Below are positions 56,852 through 64,000 of a DNA stretch of 64,000 bases, piece after piece. The position numbers were made by a program, and so were the translations under genes. The notes beneath the pieces were generated by a model. It did not search any database, was not told the DNA's origin, and saw nothing but the letters and a program-made list of their open reading frames with translations. Source of the DNA: Aldehydirespirator sp963662645 (lineage in GTDB: Bacteria; Actinomycetota; Acidimicrobiia; Acidimicrobiales; Aldehydirespiratoraceae); contig OY759762.1 of NCBI GenBank assembly GCA_963662645.2, positions 3,877,131 to 3,941,130 on the forward strand, read 5' to 3'. Each line of letters opens with the position of its first letter. The first letter of the stretch is position 1.

Positions 56852-59107
56852 CTACGCGTCGGGAATCACCGCGATGCTGGAGAAGCACATCTCGTCGACG
56901 GTACCCTCGTTCCAGGTGATGTATCGAGGCTCGGGCATGTACTGCAACGTGCGGTCCCACCAGCACTCGAAACGCACCATGTCGCCCCGCTTGATGCGGA
57001 TGTCCTCCACCGGCTCGTAGTTGAGCTGCCACTCGAAGTCCCAGACCGGGATGTCGAGCAGGATCAACTCCTCGGGGGTGTCGGGATGCAGCGTCATGCG
57101 GTAGGCGGCGCCGAACTCGTGCATGTGGCCGAGCACGGTGTGGATGGTGCCGGTGTCTCGGGCGGGCATGTCGCAGGAGCTGTAGCCGATGCTGCCGTCG
57201 AGATCGTCGTAGTCGTCCACCGTGCCGCCGCACTGCAGCAGGATCAGGTCCGGGATCGTGCGGGCGAAGGCGTCGTACTTCTCGGCGATCTCGTCCAGCA
57301 CGTTGGCCCGCACGCACAGGTTGACGTAGCCGTCGATGGCGGCGGCCCGCTCAGCGGCCACCTCGGCCTCCTCGGGCGTGCAGGGAACCTCCGCAGGCGT
57401 GATGTAGCTGTCGCCGGTGATGTGGGTCATGCCCGCGGCCACCTCCTCGGCGGTGGCGGTGTCGAGGATGATCCAGGAGCCGTCGGGCGGGGTGTCGTGG
57501 TCGTAGTGGTAGTGGATCTGGTTGACGATCATGTCGCCGGGCCAGAGGTAGATGCCGTACCCGTCGGGGTAGATGGTCGGCGACTGGCCCGGCGCCCACC
57601 CCTGGATCGAGTAGACGCCCCGTGCATTGAGCCCCGACAGCCCGAAGCACGTCCAGCCCGGCTCGTCGGAGAAGCCCTCGGCGGCTTCGATGCGGTCCTC
57701 GGCCGCGATCCTGGCCGCGACCTCGGCGGCCGCCTCGGCCGGCACCCGGTAGACGATGGCGTGGTGCACCACCTCCACCTGGTCGGGGCGGAACTCGAAG
57801 CCCTTGACCCACGTGCCGTCGCTCTCGGGGTCGGTCACCTCGTGGACTTGACAGCGGTAGTCGTCCTTCTTGACGGGCCAGCCGTCGGGCCGCGAGTAGC
57901 CAGTGTACAGGCCGTCGCGGGGCCCTATCTTCTGGTCCTCCTGCACCGGGATGACGGCCTGGACCCGGGCCACCAGCGGCGTGTCGGGACGCACGTCGAG
58001 CCCGCCGCCGGCGTCGGCCCACGCTCTGATGGCTGCAATCTCGTCGTCGCTGAGCGACCAGTCGTGCACGAACTCCAGGCTGAGGTCCGACGGCAGCCAC
58101 GGCGGCATGAAGTTGATGCCGGTGACGAAGGCGATGTCGTCGGCGATGGCGGCCGCATCGCCCGCGGTGTCGAGCGCCAGGGTGCTCCAAGCCGGGCCGC
58201 CGGTCGTGTGGCAGCTCACGCAGCGGGTCTCCAGGATGGGCTGCACGGTTCCCGAGAACCGGCCGACGGCGAACTCGGGGGTCGGGATCTCGCGGCGCAG
58301 GTCGCCGGGCGGCTCCGAGCCGACCTCGACCCGACCGGCGACCAGCTCGAAGGTGAGGAGCACCTCGTCGGAGGTGTGCACGAGCCGGGCGATGTTGATG
58401 GGGCCTACGTCGTAGTCGCTGGTCAGCACGGTGGTCGACATGGTGGCGGTCAGTGCGTCCGAGGTGGCGGTGACGGCGCCGGTGAAGGTCTCGGTGCGTG
58501 TCGTCTCCTTGACGGTCAGCTCGCCGGTGATGGCGATGTCGTAGGCGACGCCGTCGGCGAACTCCGCGTCGAGGCCCTTGACCGAGGTGGGCTTGAACCG
58601 CACGAAGGGCCAGTGGCTCGACTCCAAGTAGTCGTGGCGGATGCGCTTGTCCCGCAGGACGGAGTCCGATTGGAACATCTCCACGTTCACCACGATCTCC
58701 CCGACGCGGCTCGCGGTGAGATCGACGAGGTTCACCGCGATCTCGCCGGCCATGACGGCAGTGGTGCCGACGGTGGTGCGCGACAGCCCGCCCAGGCGCT
58801 CCTCGATGTGGTAGCTGGCCCGCGAGCCTGCCCCGGGCACGATGCGGTAGAGCCGCTCGGTCTCGGTGTCGAAGTCGGTGGGATCCTCCATGTCGACGAC
58901 CGCGGGGGCTACCACCGCGCCCCCCGTCACCAGTTCGGAGTGATCCAGCTCGCCGTCGACGGCCATGTCCACCGCGTCGACGGCCACATCCACGGCGGTC
59001 TCGACGGTGCCGAGCCACTGGCCCCGGGTCAGGAACGCGGCCACTCCCAACACCAGCACAGCCAGGATCGCGATCCGGCCCGCGTCAAGCCTCCGCCACC
59101 AGGACAC
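56852..59107 (-). CDS. YceI / cytochrome c / copper type II monooxygenase fusion protein, membrane-anchored
   Basis: A 751-residue protein. An N-terminal transmembrane helix (about 11-26) is followed by a YceI-like lipocalin domain (about 78-258: YRIVPGAGSRASYHIEERL, SSHWPFVRFKPTSV), a cytochrome c type motif CVSCH (296-300) with distal Met region NFMPPWLP, and a PHM/dopamine-beta-monooxygenase-like region (about 380-751) with candidate copper ligands H448/H449 (VEVVHHAIVYRV), H532/H534 (IHYHYD), H661/H663 (GHMHEFG) and M740 (DEMCFSS). It likely acts outside the membrane. ATG start. The substrate is unknown. Confidence 0.85.
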   Translation of the reverse strand: MSWWRRLDAGRIAILAVLVLGVAAFLTRGQWLGTVETAVDVAVDAVDMAVDGELDHSELVTGGAVVAPAVVDMEDPTDFDTETERLYRIVPGAGSRASYHIEERLGGLSRTTVGTTAVMAGEIAVNLVDLTASRVGEIVVNVEMFQSDSVLRDKRIRHDYLESSHWPFVRFKPTSVKGLDAEFADGVAYDIAITGELTVKETTRTETFTGAVTATSDALTATMSTTVLTSDYDVGPINIARLVHTSDEVLLTFELVAGRVEVGSEPPGDLRREIPTPEFAVGRFSGTVQPILETRCVSCHTTGGPAWSTLALDTAGDAAAIADDIAFVTGINFMPPWLPSDLSLEFVHDWSLSDDEIAAIRAWADAGGGLDVRPDTPLVARVQAVIPVQEDQKIGPRDGLYTGYSRPDGWPVKKDDYRCQVHEVTDPESDGTWVKGFEFRPDQVEVVHHAIVYRVPAEAAAEVAARIAAEDRIEAAEGFSDEPGWTCFGLSGLNARGVYSIQGWAPGQSPTIYPDGYGIYLWPGDMIVNQIHYHYDHDTPPDGSWIILDTATAEEVAAGMTHITGDSYITPAEVPCTPEEAEVAAERAAAIDGYVNLCVRANVLDEIAEKYDAFARTIPDLILLQCGGTVDDYDDLDGSIGYSSCDMPARDTGTIHTVLGHMHEFGAAYRMTLHPDTPEELILLDIPVWDFEWQLNYEPVEDIRIKRGDMVRFECWWDRTLQYMPEPRYITWNEGTVDEMCFSSIAVIPDA

Positions 59108-59145
59108 GCCTCAGTATGCCCGGCCGCCCCTCCCCAGGGATCGGG

Positions 59146-59193
59146 GAATTGGCAGCGTTGAGGTCCCATCCGGGCGTCTGTGGCTGCCAGTTC
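59146..59193. repeat. Stem-loop element, copy 2
   Basis: GAATTGGCAG (59146-59155) pairs with CTGCCAGTTC (59184-59193), one G-T mismatch, 28-base loop. The left arm plus CGTTG is identical to the element at 11212. It lies between the RCC1-like stop and the monooxygenase start. Confidence 0.6.
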
Positions 59194-59199
59194 GCAGGG

Positions 59200-60930
59200 T
59201 CAGCCGGTGTAGGTCACTCCCTCGGGCGGTGCTCGCAGGGTTCCCCAGCATTCGACGGTGTCGTCGGGGGAGCGAAGGCCGCAGGCGTAGCCCCGGCCTG
59301 CCTCGATTCCGGCGAACGGTCCCGAGGGAACGACCTCACTCCAGCCCCAGCATTCGACGGTCCCGTCGCTTCGGAGCCCGCATGAGTGCTCGGAAGCGGA
59401 GATGGCCTTGAACTGTCCTTCGGGTGCGTCGGTCCGGCCGCGAGAGTTCGAACCCCAGCACGCGGCACCGCCGTCGGCCCGCAAGCCGCAGGTGTGACTG
59501 TCGCCGGCCGCCAGCGCGCTGAAGGATCCGCCGGGAGCATCGGCCTGGCCGCTGTCGTTGTTGCCCCAGCATTCGGCCGCGCCGCTGCGGAGGATGCCGC
59601 AGGTGTGAGATCCGCCCGCGGAGACCGCGATGAAGCTGCGATTGGGTGCGTCGGTCTGGCCGTGGGAGTTCGAGCCCCAGCACGCGGCGCCGCCGTCGGC
59701 CCGCAAGCCGCAGGCGTGCCCGACGTTGGCGGTGATGGTGGTGAATTGTCCCCCCGGGGCATCAAGCACCCCGACGCGGTCGAACCCCCAGCACTCGACG
59801 TGCTCATCGGCGTTCAGACCGCAGGCGAAATAGCTGCCGGTCTCTACCATGGTGAAGGGCCCGCCCGGGGCATCCATCTGTCCGACCAGATCCGAGCCCC
59901 AACAGTCGATCGAGCCGTCGGTGGTCAGCCCGCAGGTGTGGTTGCCGCCAGCGGCCAACGATTGGAACCGCGCAGTTGGCGGGTCCGCCGCCGCGTCGAG
60001 GCGGCGTCCCCAGCATTCGATGTAGCCGTCGGTTCGCAGCCCGCAGGTGTGCTCCCCGCCGGCGGACACCGTCTGGAACTGTCCACCGGGCGGAGCCGCT
60101 TTGCTGTAGGCGTTGGAGCCCCAGCACTCGACGGGTCCCTCGATGCTCACCGCGCAGGAGTGCTCGACACCGGCGGAGATAGCGCTGAACTGCCCGCCGG
60201 GGGAGTCCAGGACTTGTCCGAAAGGGTTGCCCCAGCACTCGATGGTGCCACCGGTGCGGATGCCGCAGACATGCGACAGCCCAGCCGAGACGGCCGTGAA
60301 GGCTCCGCCCGGTGCCCGGGTGGAACCGTTGTCGTCCAGTCCCCAGCATTGGACAGTCCCGCCGTCGCGCAGCACGCAGGCGTGGCTGCCGGCCGTGTCC
60401 ACCGCCGCGAAGTGTCCGCCGGGAGGGGTGAGGGCCTTCGCGTAGTCGCCACCCCAGCATTCGATATCGCCGTCGACGCGCCGGGCGCACGTGTGGTAGC
60501 GACCGGCCGAGACGTCCGTGAAATCCCCGTCGGGCGGGTCGGTTGTGCCCATGTCGTCCCGGCCCCAGCACTCGATGGTGCCGTCGACCGTGATGGCGCA
60601 GTTGTGCTCGTAGCCGGCCGCGATCGTCGAGAACTGTCCCGAGGGAGCGTCCAGCACACCCTCCTGGTTCGCGCCCCAGCAGGCGACGGTTCCATCGGCG
60701 CGAATTGCGCAGCCGTGCCAGTACCCGGCCGCTACCGCGATGAATGTCCCGTCGGCTGCGGCTTGCTCGGACGGTCGAGGCTCGGTTGCGGCGGGCGGCT
60801 CGGAAACGGCTGCTGGGGCGGCCCTGCCGTCATTGCCGTCGTTGGCCGGGAGCGTGCTGGAGGACGGCCCGCTGGCGCACGCTGCGGCCGCCAGCGCGAA
60901 CACGAGCAGAGCCGCCGCGCTCCGCCTCAT
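59200..60930 (-). CDS. RCC1-like repeat lipoprotein, 14 repeats
   Basis: A 576-residue exported protein. The signal peptide ends in the lipobox LAAAAC (Cys about 18), then an Ala/Pro-rich linker to about residue 60, then 14 tandem repeats of about 37 residues with consensus FxAVSAGxxHTCGLRxDG, xxxCWG and APGGQ. Each repeat has two Cys about 11 apart, suggesting a disulfide in each blade; 14 units could form two seven-bladed propellers. Repeat 13 is shorter. Similar proteins occur in environmental bacteria with unknown ligands. It follows the protease-like gene by 12 bp. Confidence 0.88.
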   Translation of the reverse strand: MRRSAAALLVFALAAAACASGPSSSTLPANDGNDGRAAPAAVSEPPAATEPRPSEQAAADGTFIAVAAGYWHGCAIRADGTVACWGANQEGVLDAPSGQFSTIAAGYEHNCAITVDGTIECWGRDDMGTTDPPDGDFTDVSAGRYHTCARRVDGDIECWGGDYAKALTPPGGHFAAVDTAGSHACVLRDGGTVQCWGLDDNGSTRAPGGAFTAVSAGLSHVCGIRTGGTIECWGNPFGQVLDSPGGQFSAISAGVEHSCAVSIEGPVECWGSNAYSKAAPPGGQFQTVSAGGEHTCGLRTDGYIECWGRRLDAAADPPTARFQSLAAGGNHTCGLTTDGSIDCWGSDLVGQMDAPGGPFTMVETGSYFACGLNADEHVECWGFDRVGVLDAPGGQFTTITANVGHACGLRADGGAACWGSNSHGQTDAPNRSFIAVSAGGSHTCGILRSGAAECWGNNDSGQADAPGGSFSALAAGDSHTCGLRADGGAACWGSNSRGRTDAPEGQFKAISASEHSCGLRSDGTVECWGWSEVVPSGPFAGIEAGRGYACGLRSPDDTVECWGTLRAPPEGVTYTG

Positions 60931-60942
60931 CGGCGGGCGCCT

Positions 60943-61299
60943 CTACAACCTGAAGACCTCCATCGGCACCAGTCGCCGCCCGACAGGATCGACGGCCAGG
61001 CACAGCCCCTCCAGCGTGTAGGCCCCCAGCAGCGCGGGGTCGTTGTCGTCTCCGAAGAGCACCACAGTGACCACGCTCTCGCCGTTGATTGAGGCCCAGG
61101 CCTGTCCGAAGGCCCGGTCGATCCACCGCCCGTCGGCCTGCGCGAACCTCTTCCGGCCGCTCGGCGCGATCCCGAACTCGCGCAGCAGCCGTGCGGGCAC
61201 CGTGGTGAAGGCGGCGCTGCTGTCGACCTCGGCCTCGATCTCGCGGCTCTCACCGCCGTCCATGTTAGAAATCCGCACCGACCAGCTGAACGTTCCCAT
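60943..61299 (-). CDS. Retroviral-type aspartic protease-like protein (clan AA)
   Basis: A 118-residue single-domain protein. EAEVDSSAAFTTVPARLLREFG matches the family pattern VDTGAxxTxxP, with the catalytic D-T/S-G-A changed to D-S-S-A; ADGRWIDRAFG and VLFGDDNDPALLGAYTLEGL complete the fold, and it would act as a dimer. Loss of the Gly next to the catalytic residue makes activity doubtful. The second ATG (61299) is preferred because AGGAGG lies 9 bases upstream; the ATG at 61308 overlaps that site. Confidence 0.8.
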   Translation of the reverse strand: MGTFSWSVRISNMDGGESREIEAEVDSSAAFTTVPARLLREFGIAPSGRKRFAQADGRWIDRAFGQAWASINGESVVTVVLFGDDNDPALLGAYTLEGLCLAVDPVGRRLVPMEVFRL

Positions 61300-61356
61300 G
61301 GCATACATCCTCCTGAATCGGGCTACAACGAGCCTTGAGGGTAGATCCGGGAATTA

Positions 61357-61364
61357 AATGCATT
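61357..61364. promoter_or_regulatory. AT-rich palindrome upstream of the xylA relic
   Basis: AATGCATT is palindromic and sits in an AT-rich patch (61351-61395) unlike the surrounding GC-rich DNA, about 65 bases upstream of the xylA relic -10 box. It could be an old operator for a sugar-responsive regulator. Confidence 0.3.
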
Positions 61365-61429
61365 ATCAATGTATCAGCACCATAAGGCTGCTCCACTCGC
61401 GCCCCATGATTGGAACAGCCGGTGGTGCC

Positions 61430-61435
61430 TAGTAT
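61430..61435 (+). promoter_or_regulatory. -10 box of the xylA relic
   Basis: TAGTAT is 6 bases upstream of the GTG at 61442, the same leaderless layout as intact genes here, so the promoter seems preserved. Confidence 0.45.
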
Positions 61436-61441
61436 CGCGCC

Positions 61442-61859
61442 GTGGCTGAGTTCTTCACCGAGGTTTCCGAGCCGATCCGCTACGCGGGGCCCGACAGCGA
61501 CGACCCGCTGACGTTCCGCTGGTACGACGCCGATCGGGTGGTTGGGCAGCGCACTATGGCCGAGCACCTGCGCATCGCGGTGTGCTACTGGCACTCGTTC
61601 AACTGGCCGGGCAACGACGTTTTCGGCGACGGCGTCTTCGACCGGCCGTGGCTGGACCCGGCGCTGGATCCGATGGCTGCGGCCCGGCCTCAGCCTGAGC
61701 GGAGCGGCAGAGGCTTGGCGCTTGGGCGCCGGAGACGATGTGGAGCCGGCGCGTGGAGCGGACGCCGTGGCGGTACGAGCCGCTTACCGGCAGGCCGCGG
61801 CGGGCTCGCTGGCGGCTACTCCAGCGGGAACGGCAGCTGGAGCCACCACGGACGGTTGA
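61442..61859 (+). pseudogene. Decayed xylose locus: xylA 5' end joined to probable xylB 3' end
   Basis: The first 82 residues (to 61687) match the N-terminus of actinobacterial xylose isomerase: YAGPDSDDPLTFRWYDAD, MAEHLRIAVCYWHSFNWPG, FDRPWLDPALDPMAAAR. The match stops abruptly. In another frame from about 61689, LSLSGAAEAWRLGAGDDVEP and AVRAAYRQAA resemble the C-terminus of xylulokinase, ending at 61859. A deletion joining xylA to xylB explains both; the xylB part is less certain. The missing metal-binding and catalytic regions rule out isomerase activity. Confidence 0.72.
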
Positions 61860-62832
61860 TCGGCTCCACCCGGCTCACCCACTTCACCCACCAGAAGCCC
61901 CGGCGACCCGGCGCCACCAGCCGGACCGGCGCGCCGTGGCCCCGGCGCAGGGGCTCGCCGTTGTAGCCGACGGCCAGGTACAGGTTGGCTGCGTCGCGGG
62001 CCGGGAACAGGCGGCTGTAGCCGGTCAGCGATGTCACCTCCAGGGTGGGCGCGTCCGCCGGCGGCATCAACTCCGTGAGCGGCACCGCGTCCCACGACTG
62101 GCGGCTCCACCATCCGCCGGTGCAGTCGAGATCGGCTTCGATGGGCGCGGCTCGGGCGTGCAGATCCTCCAGGGGGACGGTCTGGCCGGCGACGGTCAGT
62201 TCCCAGTCGGAGGCGGGCACCCGGGGCGAGCGGTCGTTGAGCCACATGGTCGTCGGCATCTCCGACGGGTTGAACGAGGCGATCTCGTGGGAGCCGGTGA
62301 AGCGCCGATTGCCGCCCACCACCAGCTGCTGGATCCCGTACACGACCGACGCGGCTGCGACGGCAGCCCCGCCGCCGATCAGGGTTCTGCGGTCGAGGTC
62401 GGCCAGGCGGGGACGGCCGGGACGGCTCACGATGTGCCACACCACCAGCGGGGCCAGCAGCGCGGCCAGAAGGACGTGGGTCCACAGCGCGGTCCAGTAG
62501 CCCACGCCGTGCCACAGTCCGGTGGCGTGCAGGATCCCGAGAGCCACCGTGGCCGTGACGAGCAGGCCGAGCAGCATCGACAGCCATCGGGTGGCCCGTC
62601 GTCGCTTCAACCCGGTGCGGACCGAGCCCCTCAGCTTCGCGGGGGCGAGGGCCAGCAGGCTCAGGCCGGCAAGCGCGTGCACGATCGTCACCCAGCGAGC
62701 CCAGCCTGTGCCCACGCCCCAGGACACCAGCCCGCTCACCGCGGCCGCCGTCACCGCCACAGCCAGTAGCAGATCTACCCGCCGTGCGGTGAGCCATTGA
62801 TTTCTTGTCAGCCGTATCAGATGATGGGCCAC
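61816..62832 (-). CDS. Sulfite-oxidase-like molybdopterin-dependent oxidoreductase with N-terminal membrane domain
   Basis: About 338 residues. The N-terminal ~150 carry four hydrophobic helices with histidines (a cytochrome b561-like region: TIVHALAG, THVLLAAL, VVWHIVSRPG). After a Tat-like ...RRTLIGGG segment comes a YedY/sulfite-oxidase molybdopterin fold with the Mo-ligand cysteine in DCTGGWWSRQSW and LFPARDAANLYLAVGYNGEPL. It probably works at the outer face of the membrane. GTG 62832 is the best start; the open frame further upstream overlaps the ACAD gene. Confidence 0.85.
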   Translation of the reverse strand: MAHHLIRLTRNQWLTARRVDLLLAVAVTAAAVSGLVSWGVGTGWARWVTIVHALAGLSLLALAPAKLRGSVRTGLKRRRATRWLSMLLGLLVTATVALGILHATGLWHGVGYWTALWTHVLLAALLAPLVVWHIVSRPGRPRLADLDRRTLIGGGAAVAAASVVYGIQQLVVGGNRRFTGSHEIASFNPSEMPTTMWLNDRSPRVPASDWELTVAGQTVPLEDLHARAAPIEADLDCTGGWWSRQSWDAVPLTELMPPADAPTLEVTSLTGYSRLFPARDAANLYLAVGYNGEPLRRGHGAPVRLVAPGRRGFWWVKWVSRVEPINRPWWLQLPFPLE

Positions 62833-62873
62833 GGCGAGCGGATCGCTGCGCTGGAGGGCAGAGCAGGCGCTGG

Positions 62874-64000
62874 CTAGGTCGGGCCCAGGGCGGCGTCCGC
62901 GATACGGTCCTCGCAGGTGGCCGGATCCCACCAGGAGAGCTGAAGCTGCTTGGCTCGGCGGAAGTAGAGCTGGATGTCGTACTCCACAGTGAAGCCGATA
63001 CCGCCGAACACCTGCTGGCACATGGCGGTGATGTCGCGGTAGGTGCGGCAGGCGAACAGCTTGGCCATGGGGGCCAGCTGCTGGGTGGAGCGGCCCGCGC
63101 TGTGGGCCCACGCCGCTTCGTACACCAGCAGCCGGGCGCCGTCGAGGGTCGTGCGGGCGTCGGCCAGGTAGTGGGAGATGGCTTGGAACTCGGCTAGGGC
63201 CTTGTTGAACTGGTGCCTCGTCTTGGCGTACTCGACGGTTGTCTCGAGCGCGTAGGCGGCGCCGCCCACGGCTTGGGCCGCGGCCAGGATCGCGCCGGCG
63301 TGCATCGTTCGCTGCCAGGCCTCCCACCCGGTGCCTGCGGGCGCATCGGGCCCGCCCAGTCGGGCTGTGCCCGGCACGGACACGCCGTCGAAGGTCGCCA
63401 GGTACTGGGTGTCGGACGAGATCGACATGCGCTGCTCGATCGTCAGACCCGCAGTGTCGGCCGCAACGACGAACAGGTCGATGTCGGCGTCGCGGTCGCC
63501 GATCCGGGCCAGTACCACGAACAGGTCGGCCGCCGCCGCGAACTGCACGTGAGCCTTCGAGCCCTCCAGCACGAAGCCGTCGCCGTCGGCGCGGGCCACC
63601 AACTGCACGCCGCGAGGCTTGTAACCCCCGCCCGGTTCTAGCCAGCCCACCGTTGCGATGCGCTCGCCCGATGCAATGCCGTCCAGGAGTTCGGCCTGCT
63701 GAGCGGGCCGTTCCGGTCTCCGCGATCGCTGCTGCGGACAGCACGCAGGCTGACGAAGTGGGGCAGCGGAGCCAGCGAGCGCCCGAGCTCCTCGTAGACG
63801 ACCACGCCGTCGAGCAGGCTCATGCCGGCGCCACCGGCGCTCTCGGGGACCATGAGACCGCACAGGCCAAGATCTCCGAAGCGCTGCCAGAGGTCCCGTG
63901 CGATGCCGTCGGGGTCGTCCTCAAGTTCCCGCACTCGCTCCAGCGGGGAGAACTCGGCGCACAGGCCGCGCACCATGTCGCGCAGCATGTCCTGTTCCTG
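62874..64000 (-). pseudogene. Acyl-CoA dehydrogenase, frameshifted, 5' end outside window
   Basis: The C-terminal part is in one frame (ELLDGIASGERIATVGWLEP through FGGIGFTVEYDIQLYFRRA, stop at 62874). The N-terminal part (MLRDMVRGLCAEFSPLERVR to LGRSLAPLPHFVS) is in another, starting beyond 64000. A short middle piece (ACVLSAAAIAETGT) is in the third frame. Two frame changes are therefore needed, near 63748 and 63703. Either the gene is decaying or the assembly has two base errors in a GC-rich stretch. Otherwise the sequence looks like a functional ACAD. Confidence 0.8.

Overview
This is a 64 kb stretch of a high-GC actinobacterial chromosome. Several features point to Actinomycetota. It carries the two tiny ribosomal proteins bL37 and bS22. 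Many genes appear leaderless behind a TAnnnT -10 box. It has an Rpf-like muralytic enzyme next to rsmA. Its gene order rsmI-metG-tatD-rpf-rsmA-ispE-prs-rplY-pth-mfd-mazG-eno-divIC-DUF501-ppx matches what I recall of the M. tuberculosis Rv1003-Rv1026 block. The catabolic gene content (acyl-CoA dehydrogenases, PhyH oxygenases, sulfatase, BmpA-type nucleoside uptake, Cox-type molybdoenzyme maturation) would suit an Acidimicrobiia-like, possibly host-associated or marine lineage. That placement is inference; no rRNA is present.

Layout. 1-0.7 kb: 3' end of an acyl-CoA dehydrogenase. 0.7-9.7 kb: lgt, then on the minus strand a BmpA-family ABC uptake operon (lipoprotein, ATPase, two permeases) followed by a PhyH dioxygenase; an intact IS1380-family element with a 5-bp target duplication separates the lipoprotein gene from the ATPase. 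9.7-13.0 kb: PHP protein, DCC-family protein, bL37, ychF, DUF192 gene. 13.0-38.4 kb: the conserved housekeeping block, covering 16S rRNA modification, Met-tRNA charging, cell-wall remodelling, isoprenoid and PRPP synthesis, ribosome proteins, transcription-coupled repair, glycolysis and divisome. Two kinds of cargo interrupt it: a CoxL-like molybdoenzyme subunit between rsmA and ispE, and a thioesterase plus CoxD/E/F/MocA/CoxG-like maturation operon plus a CcdA/MazF-type toxin-antitoxin pair between divIC and DUF501.

38.4-47 kb: tandem repeats, GNAT acetyltransferase, enoyl-CoA hydratase, MFS exporter, RecB-like nuclease, tRNA-Leu, fused AccD-AccA carboxyltransferase, VOC protein, 3-hydroxyisobutyrate-dehydrogenase-like oxidoreductase, iron SOD. 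47-56.6 kb: a catabolic island (SMP-30 lactonase, PhyH oxygenase, amidohydrolase, sulfatase, two acyl-CoA dehydrogenases, ROK kinase). 56.6-64 kb: an unusual extracytoplasmic region with a YceI / cytochrome c / copper monooxygenase fusion, a 14-repeat RCC1-like lipoprotein, an aspartic-protease-like protein, a decayed xylose locus, a sulfite-oxidase-like molybdoprotein and a frameshifted acyl-CoA dehydrogenase.

The most unusual items are the three-part redox fusion with its RCC1-like neighbour and a detached RCC1 relic, a family of dispersed ~50-100 bp GC-rich intergenic repeats (one locus amplified to four 44-bp tandem copies), a MetRS with a degenerate KMSKS loop, and cargo inserted into a normally conserved housekeeping block.
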